Under the pieces are notes generated by a model. It did not search any database and had not been told where the DNA came from. It worked only from the letters and a program-made list of their open reading frames with translations. A DNA stretch of 64,000 nucleotides. It comes from Cannabis sativa. Lineage: Eukaryota > Streptophyta > Magnoliopsida > Rosales > Cannabaceae. Location of the stretch: NCBI RefSeq assembly GCF_029168945.1, contig NC_083601.1:37375660-37439659 (forward strand), written 5' to 3'. Below are positions 1 to 12,350 of the stretch, piece by piece (position 1 is the first letter of the stretch; every line of letters begins with the position of its first letter). Made by a program: the position numbers and the translations under genes.

Positions 1-370
1 CCAAGACCCGGACTCACGACTCGAGACTCGGACTTCGACTTGGGACCTGGACCTAGACTTGGACCGGGACCTGGACCCAGAGACCAGATCTAGACCCAAA
101 CTTGGAATCGGACCGGGACTAGGACCTGAACCCCAAACTCGAACTCGGACCCGAGATCTGGACCCAAACTCGGACCGAGACCCAAGACTCGGACTCGGGA
201 CCCGAGACTCGGACTTGGACTTGGGACCTGAACCTAGACTCGGACCCGGACCCGGACCCAGAGACCAGATCTAGACCTAGACCTGGAATCAAATGGGGAC
301 CCGAACCCGAGACCCAGATCCGGACCTAAACCCGGACCCACGACCCGAACCTGCGACCCGACCCGTAGTT
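1..370. repeat. GC-rich degenerate hexamer minisatellite
   Basis: The window opens inside a block built from variants of a six-base unit such as GGACCC, GACTCG and GACCTG. A higher-order period of about 170 bp is visible: a stretch at about 48-112 recurs at about 217-296 with scattered substitutions. Base composition is far more GC-rich than the surrounding AT-rich DNA. Both strands stay open for 60-70 codons only because a hexamer repeat encodes a dipeptide repeat, so no gene is called. The left end lies outside the window, so the true array length is unknown. Confidence 0.8.
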
Positions 371-2836
371 GGTGTTGGGGTCGAGTGTATTTAAAATATA
401 TTATAACTTTACACAATATTAATACAAGTCAATAACAAACATAGTATTATATTAAATAGTACTAATATAATATAATCCAACACAATACAATCTAACACAA
501 TACAATATAATACAATCTACAATAGCCCCCATATATATATATATATATTGTTTAAAGGAATTTAGAACAAGTATATGACCAAAGTACATATGTGATAACC
601 TTGCTATTAATTAATTTTTTTCATGTAGTAAAATAATACATTATATATAGGAAATTTTTAAGACACTCGTGTTGTTTAGCCTAGATATATTTTATTGTTA
701 CCTGCATAGTTTAATATAAAATTATACAAGTTTTTTCATTTATATTTTTATAATTAATTTTTTATTTATTTATAAAAATAAAAATAACATAACCACTAAA
801 TAAAAATAGTATAACATCAAAATAAAAATAACTTTTATAAAATAAAAACAACATAAAAAACCATGATAACCTCAAAATAGAAACAAATTTAACAAAAGTA
901 AAAAATATATATAAAAAAAGTAAACGTAAAAAATAAAAATTATTTACCATATACACTACAATTCCCCTAAATTTTACTTATTTTACTATAAGAATGTTTA
1001 TAAAAAAAATTGCTAGCTTCATTTATAAGATGCCACCTCACAAACAAAAGTAGTACTAAACACCATAGCAATTTATTTTTACAGAACAACTAAACTACTT
1101 GAATGGGGAAGAGTCATAATCTGGTCTGGAAACAAATGGAATTTATGAAAATTGTTCTTGTTGACATATATATAAACCCAAAATTCATATATAGGATAAT
1201 ATTCGTTCCAATTATATGGTTATTATATAAGCGAACGTGGAGAAGAAAATAGTAGCTATATAAATATATATAATTGTTCAACTGAGCTAGAGAGAAATAA
1301 ATCCAATCGAAGCCATCAACTGATCCAATTTCAAAGTGGTTGAGTGTTACGTTGCCATCCATAGTCCCACACCTCACACTCATATGACCTTTCACACTCC
1401 ATAATAATAATATTACCATGCAATATTGCATTCGCTAACTTCTAATAATCCAAACAGCCCCCACTTCTTTATTCCAATTGACCCAATTATCTCTTTCTTT
1501 TTCAAACACTAACCATTTTTTCTTTTTAATTCTTTCAAAAACCACTCGGTCAAACCTTCTTGACATATATAAATATATATTATGATTGAAAGTTGGATTT
1601 TGGTGCAAAAATACAAAGGTAAGAATCAATTTTTCATTTTAGATTTAAAAAATTTAGTTTGATCATTTTTTTTATACAATTCATTTCATTCCAAAAATGA
1701 GAAATTAATTGTTTTGAAATAAGTTAATTTGAAGCCTATAGCATGTGTGTGTGTGTGTGTGAAGTGGGAACGTATGAATTGAATAATTGGAGGCTATAGG
1801 TGGGTTTTGAATTTGGTCAAAATCAGATATAGATGGGCTGGGGCTCCCTCCTACCTGCCCACCACACCCAAATTGTGTTCTGTTGTTAGTAAGTAGATAG
1901 CATTAATAGTAGAATTGGTTGTTGTAGTTTCCTTTGCCACCACTTTTGCATTTAAGGCACTTATTCCCACCGTTAACTAGCTAGCGTTAAACTCTCTGTC
2001 ACTTTCAACTTCAACACAAAATCCTCATTCCTCCCCTTCTAAAACTCCCTAAACTTTCCTTCACTTCCTTTTTTTTTCTTTCTCTTTTTCCACCCCCAAA
2101 ATTAGGACATTACATTCTCATATTCTTCTACCCAAGCCAAGTTCTACTGCTTCTTTTTCAATGTTTTTGACTTTGAATCATGTTGTTGAAATATACATGC
2201 ATGCCCATTGCCCATGTATGATTAATGTCCTAGGAAATAAAAAAATAAAACAAAAAAAATGCAATATTTTCTTTGATTTAGTGACATGATAATTGAACTC
2301 CTAAATTATTTTTGTGGAGTTTTAGTACGTATGTATTTGAATTCTTCATATAGGCAGAAAAATGTGCCGCTCTTATTTAAGAAAAGTGACTAGAGTCTAG
2401 ATTCAATGGTCGAATTCTTTCATTTTCGCTTGAAATATAATTAATAGAAGATCATTTATTTCTAGCTAATATTATTTAGCATATTAGCCCTTGAGAAAAT
2501 TATTTGGCAATCAAGTCCTTTAATTTGAGAACTATTGCGATAGAGCTTAACTTAGAACTCCATTGTCAAAACAAGTCTTAGCGACCGGACCAATTTATCA
2601 CATTAATGTTAATTACGTGCATATTATAAAACAAATATTTGTAATATGATAGATATTTTAATAAAGTTGGTACCATTAGAGTCGGTCTAGGCGTAGCCTG
2701 CTTATGCCCAGGGGGCGTGCTGGGTACCATCTTGAAAGCTATGAAAAATATATTACGTTACTATAATGTTTTAATGTAGGGTAAATATTATTTGGTATGT
2801 TTTATGGAGATACAAACTTTGTAAGTTTATATTTTT
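371..2836. other. AT-rich intergenic DNA, no gene seen
   Basis: No coding exon, RNA gene or complete transposon is recognisable here. The stretch contains AT-rich low-complexity DNA, a (TG)n run at about 1744-1761 and short pyrimidine-rich tracts around 2000-2100. Short open frames at 762-956, 1114-1431 and 1435-1629 on the minus strand have low-complexity or non-repeating AT-driven translations and no family resemblance. Confidence 0.6.
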
Positions 2837-2893
2837 AATAATACTTATTTAGTATGTTTTTTTTTTTTGACAATAATACTTATTTAGTATGTT
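2837..2893 (-). repeat. micro-insertion with 22-bp direct repeats
   Basis: A perfect 22-bp direct repeat (2837-2858 and 2872-2893) flanks a 13-nt insert made of ten T followed by GAC. On the minus strand this is a short body followed by an A tail abutting the duplicated target, the layout expected of a target-primed reverse-transcription insertion truncated almost to its tail. Confidence 0.6.
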
Positions 2894-3022
2894 GTAATTT
2901 AAAATTATACATATTTTAAATCAAATTTATTTAATAAAATTTATAATATAATCAAATTTCCTTCATTTCTTCATTTCTGAGTTTAAATTTAATTAATTGT
3001 ATATGGTAAGACTAGATGAGTA

Positions 3023-3069
3023 TTATCAAAACACAAGTTTTTTTTTTGAAATTTATCAAAACACAAGTT
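3023..3069 (-). repeat. micro-insertion with 17-bp direct repeats
   Basis: A perfect 17-bp direct repeat (3023-3039 and 3053-3069) flanks the 13-nt insert TTTTTTTTGAAAT. The structure is the same as at 2837-2893: the T run abuts the left repeat, so the A-tailed strand is the minus strand. Confidence 0.6.
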
Positions 3070-3148
3070 AAGAAATGAGTATTTACTCTATTTTGTGTCC
3101 ATATCATTATTTTAATATTGTTATTGCTATATTTTTGCTTATATATTT

Positions 3149-3518
3149 GAGTAATTTGCGGCATAAATACTTAAGTTTAACTCTTAGTTATAAATAAATA
3201 CCTAAATTTAATTTTGGCGGTAATAATACCTAAGTTATATTTCTGGAACTCTGTAGGTACCTCAACGTTAAATATTAAGTCATTATCCACGTGTTATTTT
3301 CTTAGTGGCACACAAAAATTATTTTTTTTTAAAAAAATTAAAAATTCATGACTTGGATCAATCAGGGATTGCCATGTGGCATTTTACTTAATATTTAACA
3401 AAGAGGTACCTACAAAGTTCTAGAAGTATAATTTAGGTATTATTGCCGCCAAAAATTAAACTTAGCTATTTATTTGCAACAAAGAGCTAAACTTAAATAT
3501 TTATACCGCAAATTACTC
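3149..3518. mobile_element. MULE-type MITE with about 140-bp terminal inverted repeats
   Basis: This 370-bp element begins GAGTAATTTGCGGCATAAAT and ends with the imperfect reverse complement of that sequence. The two arms pair over roughly 140 bp, leaving a short AT-rich loop with a CACGTG core. Candidate 9-bp target duplications (TATATATTT at 3140-3148 and TATATAGTT at 3519-3527, 8 of 9 matching) fit Mutator-like transposition. There is no coding capacity. The transcript would fold into a long hairpin. Confidence 0.75.
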
Positions 3519-3527
3519 TATATAGTT

Positions 3528-4434
3528 TAACAATTTCGCTGATATATAAAATACTCTTGAGATACAAATATACAAAATGAAGTATTAATATTTGCATACA
3601 GTTATTAGCACAAATATAATGCATTAGTTTCACACATTTTTTCAGAAAGAATAAAGCAGCTGCTTCTAAATTTGAATTCTCCTCTCCAATCTCAGAAAAT
3701 AAATAAATAAACGAACTTATTACATAATCCTATTATGGACAATGAGAAATGCTTTATTTTATTCTTTTTTAGAAAAAAACTTATATGTTTGAAAGAGAAG
3801 AGTGCACAAAAAAGTGTAAAATAGAATTTGGTTATCACATCTCTTTGAAAAATTTTGTGGTTATTAGAAAAGCTCCGTTATTTTCAGTGTATATACTATA
3901 TATAATTAAATTATGTCTTTCACAAATTATATATCTTACACAAAAAATATATATAAAATGATGTGAAGTTGAAATGAATGAATCCTCCCAAACTGTCTTA
4001 TTCGTGTCATATAAAACAAAGTTGACCCAACCAAAATTTGTTGCTTCATATAGAATTCATCAAGTCATGTACAATTAGAATTATTCATCATTACGTGGAA
4101 TTAGGTGTGTATAGTAAAGCCTTATATTTCTTTTTCCCCACACTTTGACGACTTTTGTAACCAGATCTATAATCTTTTATTGCCAAAATAAACAAGAGAA
4201 TAGATGATCGAGGGATGAAGTAACCTGCCCAGCATTAGCATATGGTTTCTAAACGACTCATATATGGACACCTTTTCTAGTTTCCACTATATATCACACT
4301 TTTTATCAAGCTCGAACTTAGGCATAGACGGACTAAGCTTAGCTTGTACTTACGAAAAATTTTATTTTATTTTAAAATTACATAATTTTTTTATTAATTT
4401 TGAAAAATACCATAATTTTTCTAAATAAGAGCCA

Positions 4435-4470
<36 letters not shown>

Positions 4471-6226
4471 TTTTCTATTGCCTATTGAATTTCAGGGCCA
4501 GCCTGCTTTTTACAAGACATTTATGTGAATTAATACAAATAGAAATATATATGTATGTATATATATGTTAATAATTTTGCTTTTTGAAAATGAAACTACA
4601 ACTAAGTAGGCTATGAAACTTTTTCAGCTAATTAGGTAGTTTGACTAAGGTATATGCTTAATAATTTTTTTTCCAGACGAGATTTTATATATAAAAATAT
4701 GTGTGTGTCTGAAACTGAAGCTCCCTCTGTTTTGATTGTTGGTTCAATTTTGGGAAAGAGAATATCTTTAGTGTTTGGTAACATTATTAACCAAATCTCT
4801 CTAACTAGAACCCATCCCACATGCAAATATCTCCCATGTTCAATTCAATAGTTCTTATCCACGATTATGAGATCAACTTATTTGTTTATTAATAGTATTT
4901 GCTTTAAATAATTCGCAATTATGTATACACATGTCAACTTAGAAGCTCATAATGGCAATAGCTTCATATGACAATTCTTGACATGAACGTTGAAAAACGA
5001 ATTGAGGTAATATTACCATTTAATTTGTGATGTGCAATCTAAATATAGTGTCACATTAGCCTTGAGAAAATAATATCAACGAACGCATATATAGACAACT
5101 TTGTTCGTGAAGACTACACAGGTCAATTTTTACTATTGGCACCATATTTCTATTCTGATATCGATCGAAAGAGATTGAATATGCAATGAGGTCCCAAGTG
5201 GTGTTGTTTTATTTCAACATTGAACTTGTTTTCAACTTTCAACAAACACAAGTTTTCTCGTTATGGCTTATATGCAAATATATAAAGTGCATATATTTCA
5301 ATGTGTATTTGAGAAGGCACAACACACAACTCTAATAATAATAAAATATATCATTTTCGTTTTTTTTTTTTTTTGGTTTTTCTTCAAAGATTAAACTTCA
5401 AGGTTGTGAAACAAACTATCTTTGATTTTTTTCTTTTTTGTCTGGACTTTTCAATAGACGCCACGAAAGGTTCAAATGCCATGGATCATTAATTGTTCAT
5501 TTAATAATGGAATAATGCAATAAATAAAAGCATAACTGAATGAATGAATCATACACTGGATATAGAAATCGAAACATTTGACATTGCTTGTTTTAATCAG
5601 ACCAGAATTTAATGTTTTAACATTTCAAGTTTGGCTTCAGCAAATTTTATAGCTACAATAGTACATCAATGTTTTAAATTTAAACCTTACTCTAGTCTAG
5701 CCTAATAAAAAGAGCTAAACCCCCAATTTAAATGAAGATGTTTGATATAACGAACTCCAACATTTATTTTACATATAAACTTGATTTTGGCCTACGGCTA
5801 CAGGTCTGACTTTAGGATACATTAAAGAACTCTATAGTTTGACATTAGTAATAATAATAATAGTAAATATTTATTTGTTAATTTTTTTTGTTTTTTGAAC
5901 AAAATGATGAGTTAATATCATTTTGGATCTTATCTTTTGTAAAAATTATTAATTAGTAATTAGATTCCTAATTTTGTTAAATTACAAAATAAATACTATA
6001 TTTTTTAATATAATATAAATAAGATTCTAAGCTTAATTTTTGACCATTTTTATTAATATAGCCAATTTGAAAATAATTACTAAAATTATATTAAATTTGT
6101 GCTAGATTCGTGAGTTAAAAATTTGATTATTAACATATAATTATTTGAATTCACAAATTCTAATTGTGTAAAGTATTGTAGAAAAATATATAAAAATATT
6201 AAGTATACTTATTTAAGAGCAATCAC
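3528..6226. other. AT-rich intergenic DNA, no gene seen
   Basis: No exon, RNA gene or intact mobile element is recognised. There are (AT)n tracts at about 4440-4466 and 4543-4566, long T runs and scattered stop codons in every frame. Short frames at 4632-4851 on both strands do not resemble a known family and are treated as chance. Confidence 0.55.
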
Positions 6227-6279
6227 AAGACGATATATCTAAAGGTGTTAGACACTATGAGTGTCCAATAGCAATGCTC
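6227..6279. mobile_element. MITE right-end fragment (same family as 30693-30876)
   Basis: This resembles the right terminus of the element starting at 6285 and the one at 30693, ending in the shared AGCAATGCTC terminus. It sits immediately left of a full-length copy, suggesting that copy inserted at or next to an older one. The rest of the older copy is not recognisable. Confidence 0.55.
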
Positions 6280-6284
6280 ACAAA

Positions 6285-6466
6285 GAGAAATGCTAAAAGA
6301 TACCAATAGTGCCTAGTACCCTCTTATGTATCAATATCGCTATTGGTCCAATAAGTATCGATTCTCATATGATTTTATAATAACTTTTAGAGAGTCACTA
6401 ACCAACCAATCGTAAAATGACATGTCTAGAGATATTAAACACCGTAAGTGTCCGATAGCCATGCTC
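6285..6466. mobile_element. MULE-type MITE, diverged copy
   Basis: The element runs from GAGAAATGCTAAAAGATACC to CGATAGCCATGCTC and is colinear with the better preserved 184-bp copy at 30693-30876, including the internal CAATATCGCTATTGGTC segment. Terminal inverted repeats are recognisable but eroded. No clean 9-bp target duplication remains, consistent with an older insertion. Confidence 0.65.
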
Positions 6467-6618
6467 GAAAACAAAATGTGCCCAAATATGAGCTCAAATA
6501 AAAACACAACTAGCCAATTTAATAAATATGGGTTAACTTGCTTATAAATTGAGACCATCCCAAATGAGTTGGATGATCTCAATTTTGTACTTTTCGTAGA
6601 AGATTAGATCCAATAGCT

Positions 6619-7022
6619 AAGCATCTGAATCTTGTGATTTGCAGAATAAATTCAAGTACTATTCTGAACCAGATTTTGATCAAAATAATTTCGAACCTAG
6701 TTGCTTGTATGATCTTTCTGAACTCTTAATGATTTTTTTTAGAACCCAACAAAATTTATGTCCAGAAGGCACGGCAGTTACAGATAGAGAAAGGAACAAA
6801 ATAAATTTCATTGTTGCTTGTTCATGTTGTGGTCCTTGTGGAATAGAAACTATGCATATAGATCAGCGAAGACGATTATGCAAAAACATTCATCAACTTA
6901 CTGATGACATAGGAAAAAAAGAAAATCATTTTGGTTACATTTTTCGTCGAACTAAAATTATGACTGCCGTTACTTTTTGTAAACCTAAAACAGCAGGGCT
7001 CTCATTTCATCTTTGCACTTAA
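6619..7022 (+). CDS. orphan open frame, hypothetical
   Basis: An uninterrupted frame follows a stop at 6618 and runs to a TAA at 7020-7022, without an in-frame ATG near its start. The sequence GATTTGCAG just before 6645 could be a splice acceptor, so this may be a terminal exon or a decayed gene fragment. The translation has mixed composition, several cysteines (CSCCGPCG in the middle, CKP and LCT near the end) and a charged stretch, DQRRRLCKN. I do not recognise it. It ends 167 bp from the convergent end of the QUA3 coding region, so it could overlap that gene's 3' UTR in antisense. Chance ORF in AT-rich DNA is the main alternative. Confidence 0.25.
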
Positions 7023-7188
7023 ACAAGATTTCAACCCCATGGTCAACTGATGATATAGCAAGCAGGACAAAAAAACTATAAAACTGTACCACTTGGGAAA
7101 CGCCAAGATGAACTCTTGGCATCAAAATGGGATAAATAAGAAGAATAAGAACACTATACCTACATAAAATAAAACGAAGGGTGTAGTA

Positions 7189-10100
7189 TCAGTGAGAAGC
7201 TGATGGCAGCTTCCAAAAGTTCTTGGTTGCAACGAGAATCTTTTCCCTCCCGTTGGATTCGGGTTCTTTCTGGTGTATGGTAGCTGTCCACCTTACAGCA
7301 CGAGCTATGCGAGCCACCTTGTCAATGACGTCGGGAGAATCTCTGACCAAAACTGTTCCTTCTGGACGCAACATTCGGTCCATCTCCACCATCAAATCCA
7401 CGAGGTTACACCTGGAGCAAAGCCAAGATAACAGAGGCAAGGTAATTTAAAATCCGCTGCTTTTCCAAATAAGTTAAGAAATTGAAGCTATCTATTTGAG
7501 TTACAGGAAACGATGCTCGAACTTCTTAGTTTGCAGAGCTATGGATAGCAATGGCATCTTAAGTTCACTCATTTGGGAACAATATACATTTAAACATACT
7601 AAATGAGAACTTATCACTGCACAAATGATGATCAAATGACAAAACTTTACATGCTTTCTGTTGTACACTGAAATTCATGGCTAAAATATAAGTTTAAGAA
7701 TTAGAAATACCTTTTCTTGCCTGAACCTGGATGTTTGATGAGTGATTCAATACCAGTCACATGGATAAAATCGTAACTACGAGGATATGTTGAGAAAGGC
7801 TCACACCTGTCAGTTTGAAGCATGCATCAAACTTCTAGCAATTAAATTTTTTTTACGAAAATGGAATTTACACGGATAATATTACATTACTACATGATCA
7901 AATAGAAAGGTCACAATTCGGAGAAGTATCTGACAGATGAGAGATTACAGCAATCTAAAGGACTGTTATTCTATATTAAATGGAAGGCTTCGATCAAATA
8001 CAAATAATAGAATTTATAAGCACTCCTTAATACCTGGTAGTATGTAAATTGACAACCATTTCAAATGTGCAGAGTGCAGGTTTACGATTTTTATGGAAAT
8101 GCCATTGGACAAATGTTTTTAAAAAATGGTGCAGTAGCAATGAGATAATTGTAAAAAACCAGACAACAATGGTGATTAGGCTGTAGATTGCATGATAGGG
8201 CTATTTATTTCAAGACCACTAGATTACATAGCTAAATGCTTTCAAATATAATGGACGATCAAATACCACAGCAAGATTAGCTAGTGCCAGTCAACAGTCA
8301 AAATGATTAGTTGCTAGTGCTAACAAAGTTAAGCAAAAAATTGAGCACATTCCTAAATTCAGGTAATATGCATTCTAAAATTGAGCACATTCTTGAAGGT
8401 GCTGTGATTTGAAATTACAGTGTTACGATAACCTTATAATATGCATTTTGGCCTTGTAATATTTTTACAAAAACACAAATTAAACAAAATAATATGGGAT
8501 ACTTTAGAATCTTACCAATCATGGTACGCTCCAATAAGGCCTCTATCATAAATGACCGACAGAGTCGAGGGCTTGCGAGCAGGAACAACATTCATTACCC
8601 ACACAGGGTCAGATTTAAGAGCTGCTGCAAAACCTCCAAAAAATGCATTCATATCCATGACATTGCGTACTGCTGAACTTCCCAGCTTCAAGTTTAAGGA
8701 ATTCTTATAGTAAGAGACTCTCCTTTCCCACCGCTTTGTGTCAGCCTCAAACACATCAATACCATTTTTCATGACCATGGCCCTTGAAGGAGCTTTTTTC
8801 ACTCTATCTGGCCACTTTGGAATCTGTCCAACAGCAAGTTCTCCCTTGACAGAAGACATCCTACTGACACATTTCTTTAACTTATAGTACCTGTAGAACA
8901 ATTACAATTAAATAATAGTTTCAGCCAGGCAAATTTCATATTCGTAACTGCTTTTCCACAAACTCTAACAATAATGTTTACTCGACATTATTCTTTAAGC
9001 AAACATTATCAAATGTAGCACTATATAATCAAAGAAAAGGGAGAAAGTAAAGAAATCTGTAATCCACGATCAATGATAGTTACCATGCATCACTTGGATC
9101 ATCTGTTTCCTTGCACAACTCAAGACCAAATTCATTCTGATTTGGAAGACATGGACCTGAAGCAGGTTTTTTCCAAACAGCGGTGTTTCCATCCACAGCA
9201 ATCAGTTCATAACACAATGCTCTAGCCACAGCCTGGAGGTCTGCCCATTCCTTGTCTTGATTAGCCCACTCTACAGGGGGGCCAGAGATTACCAAGTATC
9301 CTCCCGGACGAAGTAATCGGTCTACTTCAATGAAATATGTTGCATCTGAAAAATGCAGTGTAAATTTTAAGTACTATAAACAAGAGGTGAAAAAAGTATG
9401 ATTTGTACTTGATGAATCAAAGACTACAGGGGTGACAAAGAACTCACTATAGGCAGTGAAAGGAATAAGACATCGAGAGCAATGAACCAAATCAAACGAG
9501 AAAGCAGGAAATGGTAGCCGGCGAGTGCCAAGCATGGCAACAAATGCAGGAACTCCTCTTTCAAGGGCAAATTGTATCTGTGATTTGTGTGAGTCTCTTG
9601 GAGCAAATGACATAGTTACAATTCCTTCATTCAAAAGATACCCACCAAAGCTGGCAACCTACAAGAAAATTTAATCTTATTATTATTCAAAAGCAAAAGC
9701 TTAATTAGAGTCTGAGATAAAAGAAAGAGGAGGAAAGCACCTACCCCACAACCCATATCAAGAGCAGTCCTCAGATTGCCTCCACTTATAGGGATGTACT
9801 GTCCAAGCTTTTCAATGTATTGCACAGCACCATCAGGAAACATAGTGCCACCACCAGGGAAAATGAAGTATGGACCTTCCAGCTTCATCCATCCTTGATG
9901 ACCTTTCCTCTCCGCAATTTTATTGTGTGGCATGTTGTCGTGCCATATCTGTTACCATTTAAGATAAACGATTAATGGACCAAAACTTCCCTGTTTCTGA
10001 AGTCTCGCATTAAAACGAATGATTCCTAAAATCCCATGGCTATAGATTGTATGTAGACTGTAGTTATATTAAATTTCAAAGTTTCACTCAAAGGTGTTAA

Positions 10101-10803
10101 GAGTAAATTCTATATAAGGACTCATTGAGTAGTATTAAGTACAAATTACATATTCAAATGTTTACACGGTTATAATTAGCTCGATATTAAACTAAACATA
10201 CTCATCTTGGATCTCTGGAAAAACTAATTACGTACCCACAACATAAATGCTATAGATTACAAAGAACCCCATTCATGAACAAACACTATACCTTGATGAA
10301 TTTATTGGAACAATACAAAAATAAGGAAATGAAACAAACAGCCAAAAGTAACAGAGTGATGGTTCCAAATCACTGACCTTGTGCAAGCTCTCAGGCCACT
10401 GGACCGGAATCTTGTAGCCACCAGGGGGTGGGATCAAGCAGAGTGGAGTGTCCTCAGGCAAAGGGCAATGGCGCTCCCTATAGAAGTTCATCTCCCGACT
10501 GAGCTGGCTGTTGCGTCTGGGGTCCTCGCAAGGCATGTGGTCGACAGCGTCAGCCGGGCATGCATCGATAGGCTGTGGATGTTGGCCCAGCTCCACCACC
10601 GTCACCAGACGCTGTCTCTGCATCGGATCGGCGCCCGACATTAGCAGTGATTGCCGACCGGAAGCGGCGAGAGAATCCCCAAGAGGAGTGAAGACCAGGA
10701 GGAAGAAGAGAATGACTATGCCAAAGAACGCTGCGGATATGAGGTCCAAAAGCCTCCATTGCCTGAAGCTCCGCTTCGAAGGTGGCAAATTAACATGACC
10801 CAT
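7189..10803 (-). CDS. QUA3: QUA3/PMT13-type Golgi methyltransferase
   Basis: Seven exons on the minus strand: 10803-10378, 9948-9745, 9658-9448, 9345-9084, 8890-8516, 7806-7711 and 7411-7189. All have GT-AG junctions and keep frame, giving 598 aa with stop TGA. This is a plant putative S-adenosylmethionine-dependent methyltransferase (DUF248/PMT family), a type II membrane protein of the Golgi. QUA3 is linked to homogalacturonan methylesterification. A single membrane segment lies at residues 20-39 after a short cytosolic tail that starts [11 protein letters not shown]. The conserved [10 protein letters not shown] and RERHCP block follows, then FPGGGTMFP and the SAM-binding [13 protein letters not shown] at about 204-216. 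Further motifs are [49 protein letters not shown] and [12 protein letters not shown]. Length matches the family. The MGHVNLP start, lysine-serine-rich tail and close overall resemblance favour QUA3 over other PMTs. No nonsense mutation was found. Confidence 0.93.
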
Positions 10804-12350
10804 TTCGATAAAAACCTCCGGATCTAATCAAATGAGCATTTGGGTCTCCGATACACAAGGTTATAGCCTATAGGAGGAAATTGATGATGGAATCCTAAAT
10901 CCTTAATTGGGTGAGTGGGTGTGTGTGTGGCTATAGCTTAGCTCTACTTGGATCTTGATATAATTATTGGGTGTTCTCTGTTATCGTTTTCAGTGAAATG
11001 GTTGGGCGATTAAGAGTAAAGAGAGAAAGAGACCAAAGTAACCAGATTCGGTGGGTTCTTAATCACTCTATTTAACTAATGAAGCTGCTTATATCATATG
11101 TATTTTACTAATTATATTTCAGTGTATTTAATATTGCTTCCAATCCAAAATAAATATAAATAAAAAATAAAGACAGAGATTTCGGAGAATATTTAACTTT
11201 ACAGAGCTGTGACTGAGGCTTACAAGTTACACTGTGAATGCTCGGCTATTTCGACATGATAAACAGGTGTCGAAATTACGTTATTTCCTTATAAAACAAT
11301 CAAGAGAGAGTCATATTACAGAGACAGTCCAGGGTTGACCGTGACTGCTTCGATGCCCAAACGTCCATCTAAAGAAAAATTACTTAATTTGGTTTACCAA
11401 GATACAATAAAAAACATATTAGTTGGTTTCCAACACCACCGTCACAGATATGAATCAATTAATTTTTGAGTAAAAAATAAAACAGACAAGAAAATGGGCC
11501 CCTCTTTTGCCTCCACCGTCTTTTTTATACACGGTCTGAGTAAAATATATATACTATATAATAATCAGAGGAATAAGAAATTTTTTTGATGAATATAAAA
11601 ATCAGAGGAATAACATTTGTGAAGGAAAAACGCGACAGAATAATGGGTATGAAAATTTGCTTCCTTGCGAGTCTCTTGAGTCTTTGAGAATAATTTTGGT
11701 CTTGCTGCACTGCAGCATAATATGAAATGGTTTCATATGCCCTCATGTCCATCTTTTTTCCTTTTTTTTTTGGCTTAACCTAACCTAATGTGATTGAAGT
11801 TGAAAAGGATACTCAACATTCCACAAAAGTATGCAATTAATGACGTTACTATCCTGTCTTTAAGTGAAGTTAGCTATACATGAACATTTTACAAAAGAAA
11901 CTAAAAAGATCATAATCCATAATTAATTTTTTTCTTTCCCGGGTACTTCATAATCACATCGCTGACTTTGTTTTTTAATGAGAAAGCAAAACTCCTACCA
12001 TCTTAAATATATACACACAACAAACCCCAGAGGAGCTCATAATTGACCGCACTCACCTATAGTTTAGGATTCGAAATCATATCAGCATCAAGTACCATAA
12101 AAATAAGCAAAAACCAGTACAGTTAAGAATTAGGATGAAATTGATGAAATAAAAACCAATATCCAACCATTGGATACAAGTTACTGTTGCCTTTGATCTG
12201 TGTTGTTCTGAATGTGCAAAATCCATCTTTGGGTACCCTAAAAAAGTATTGGGCTCCATAACTTGACCCACCAAATGAATGTATCACCTCTTTCATATCA
12301 AAATGATATTCTGTACTTTCAAACTACGTTCTTGCAAATGAAACTTAAAT
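10804..12350. other. intergenic: QUA3 upstream and CSN1 downstream region
   Basis: This 1.5-kb stretch separates the start codon of the QUA3-like gene from the stop codon of the CSN1 gene, both on the minus strand. It must contain the QUA3 promoter and 5' UTR and the CSN1 3' UTR. I see no convincing TATA box, RNA gene or transposon. A small open frame at 11525-11752 on the minus strand has no recognisable content. Confidence 0.5.

Noticed and set aside
59..416. Overlapping Arg/Asp/Gly/Pro-rich open frames on both strands
   Set aside because: They are dipeptide translations of the hexamer satellite, without a plausible start or gene context.
4632..4851. Antisense pair of 64-65-codon frames
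   Set aside because: No family resemblance, no splice context, and such frames are expected by chance at this length.
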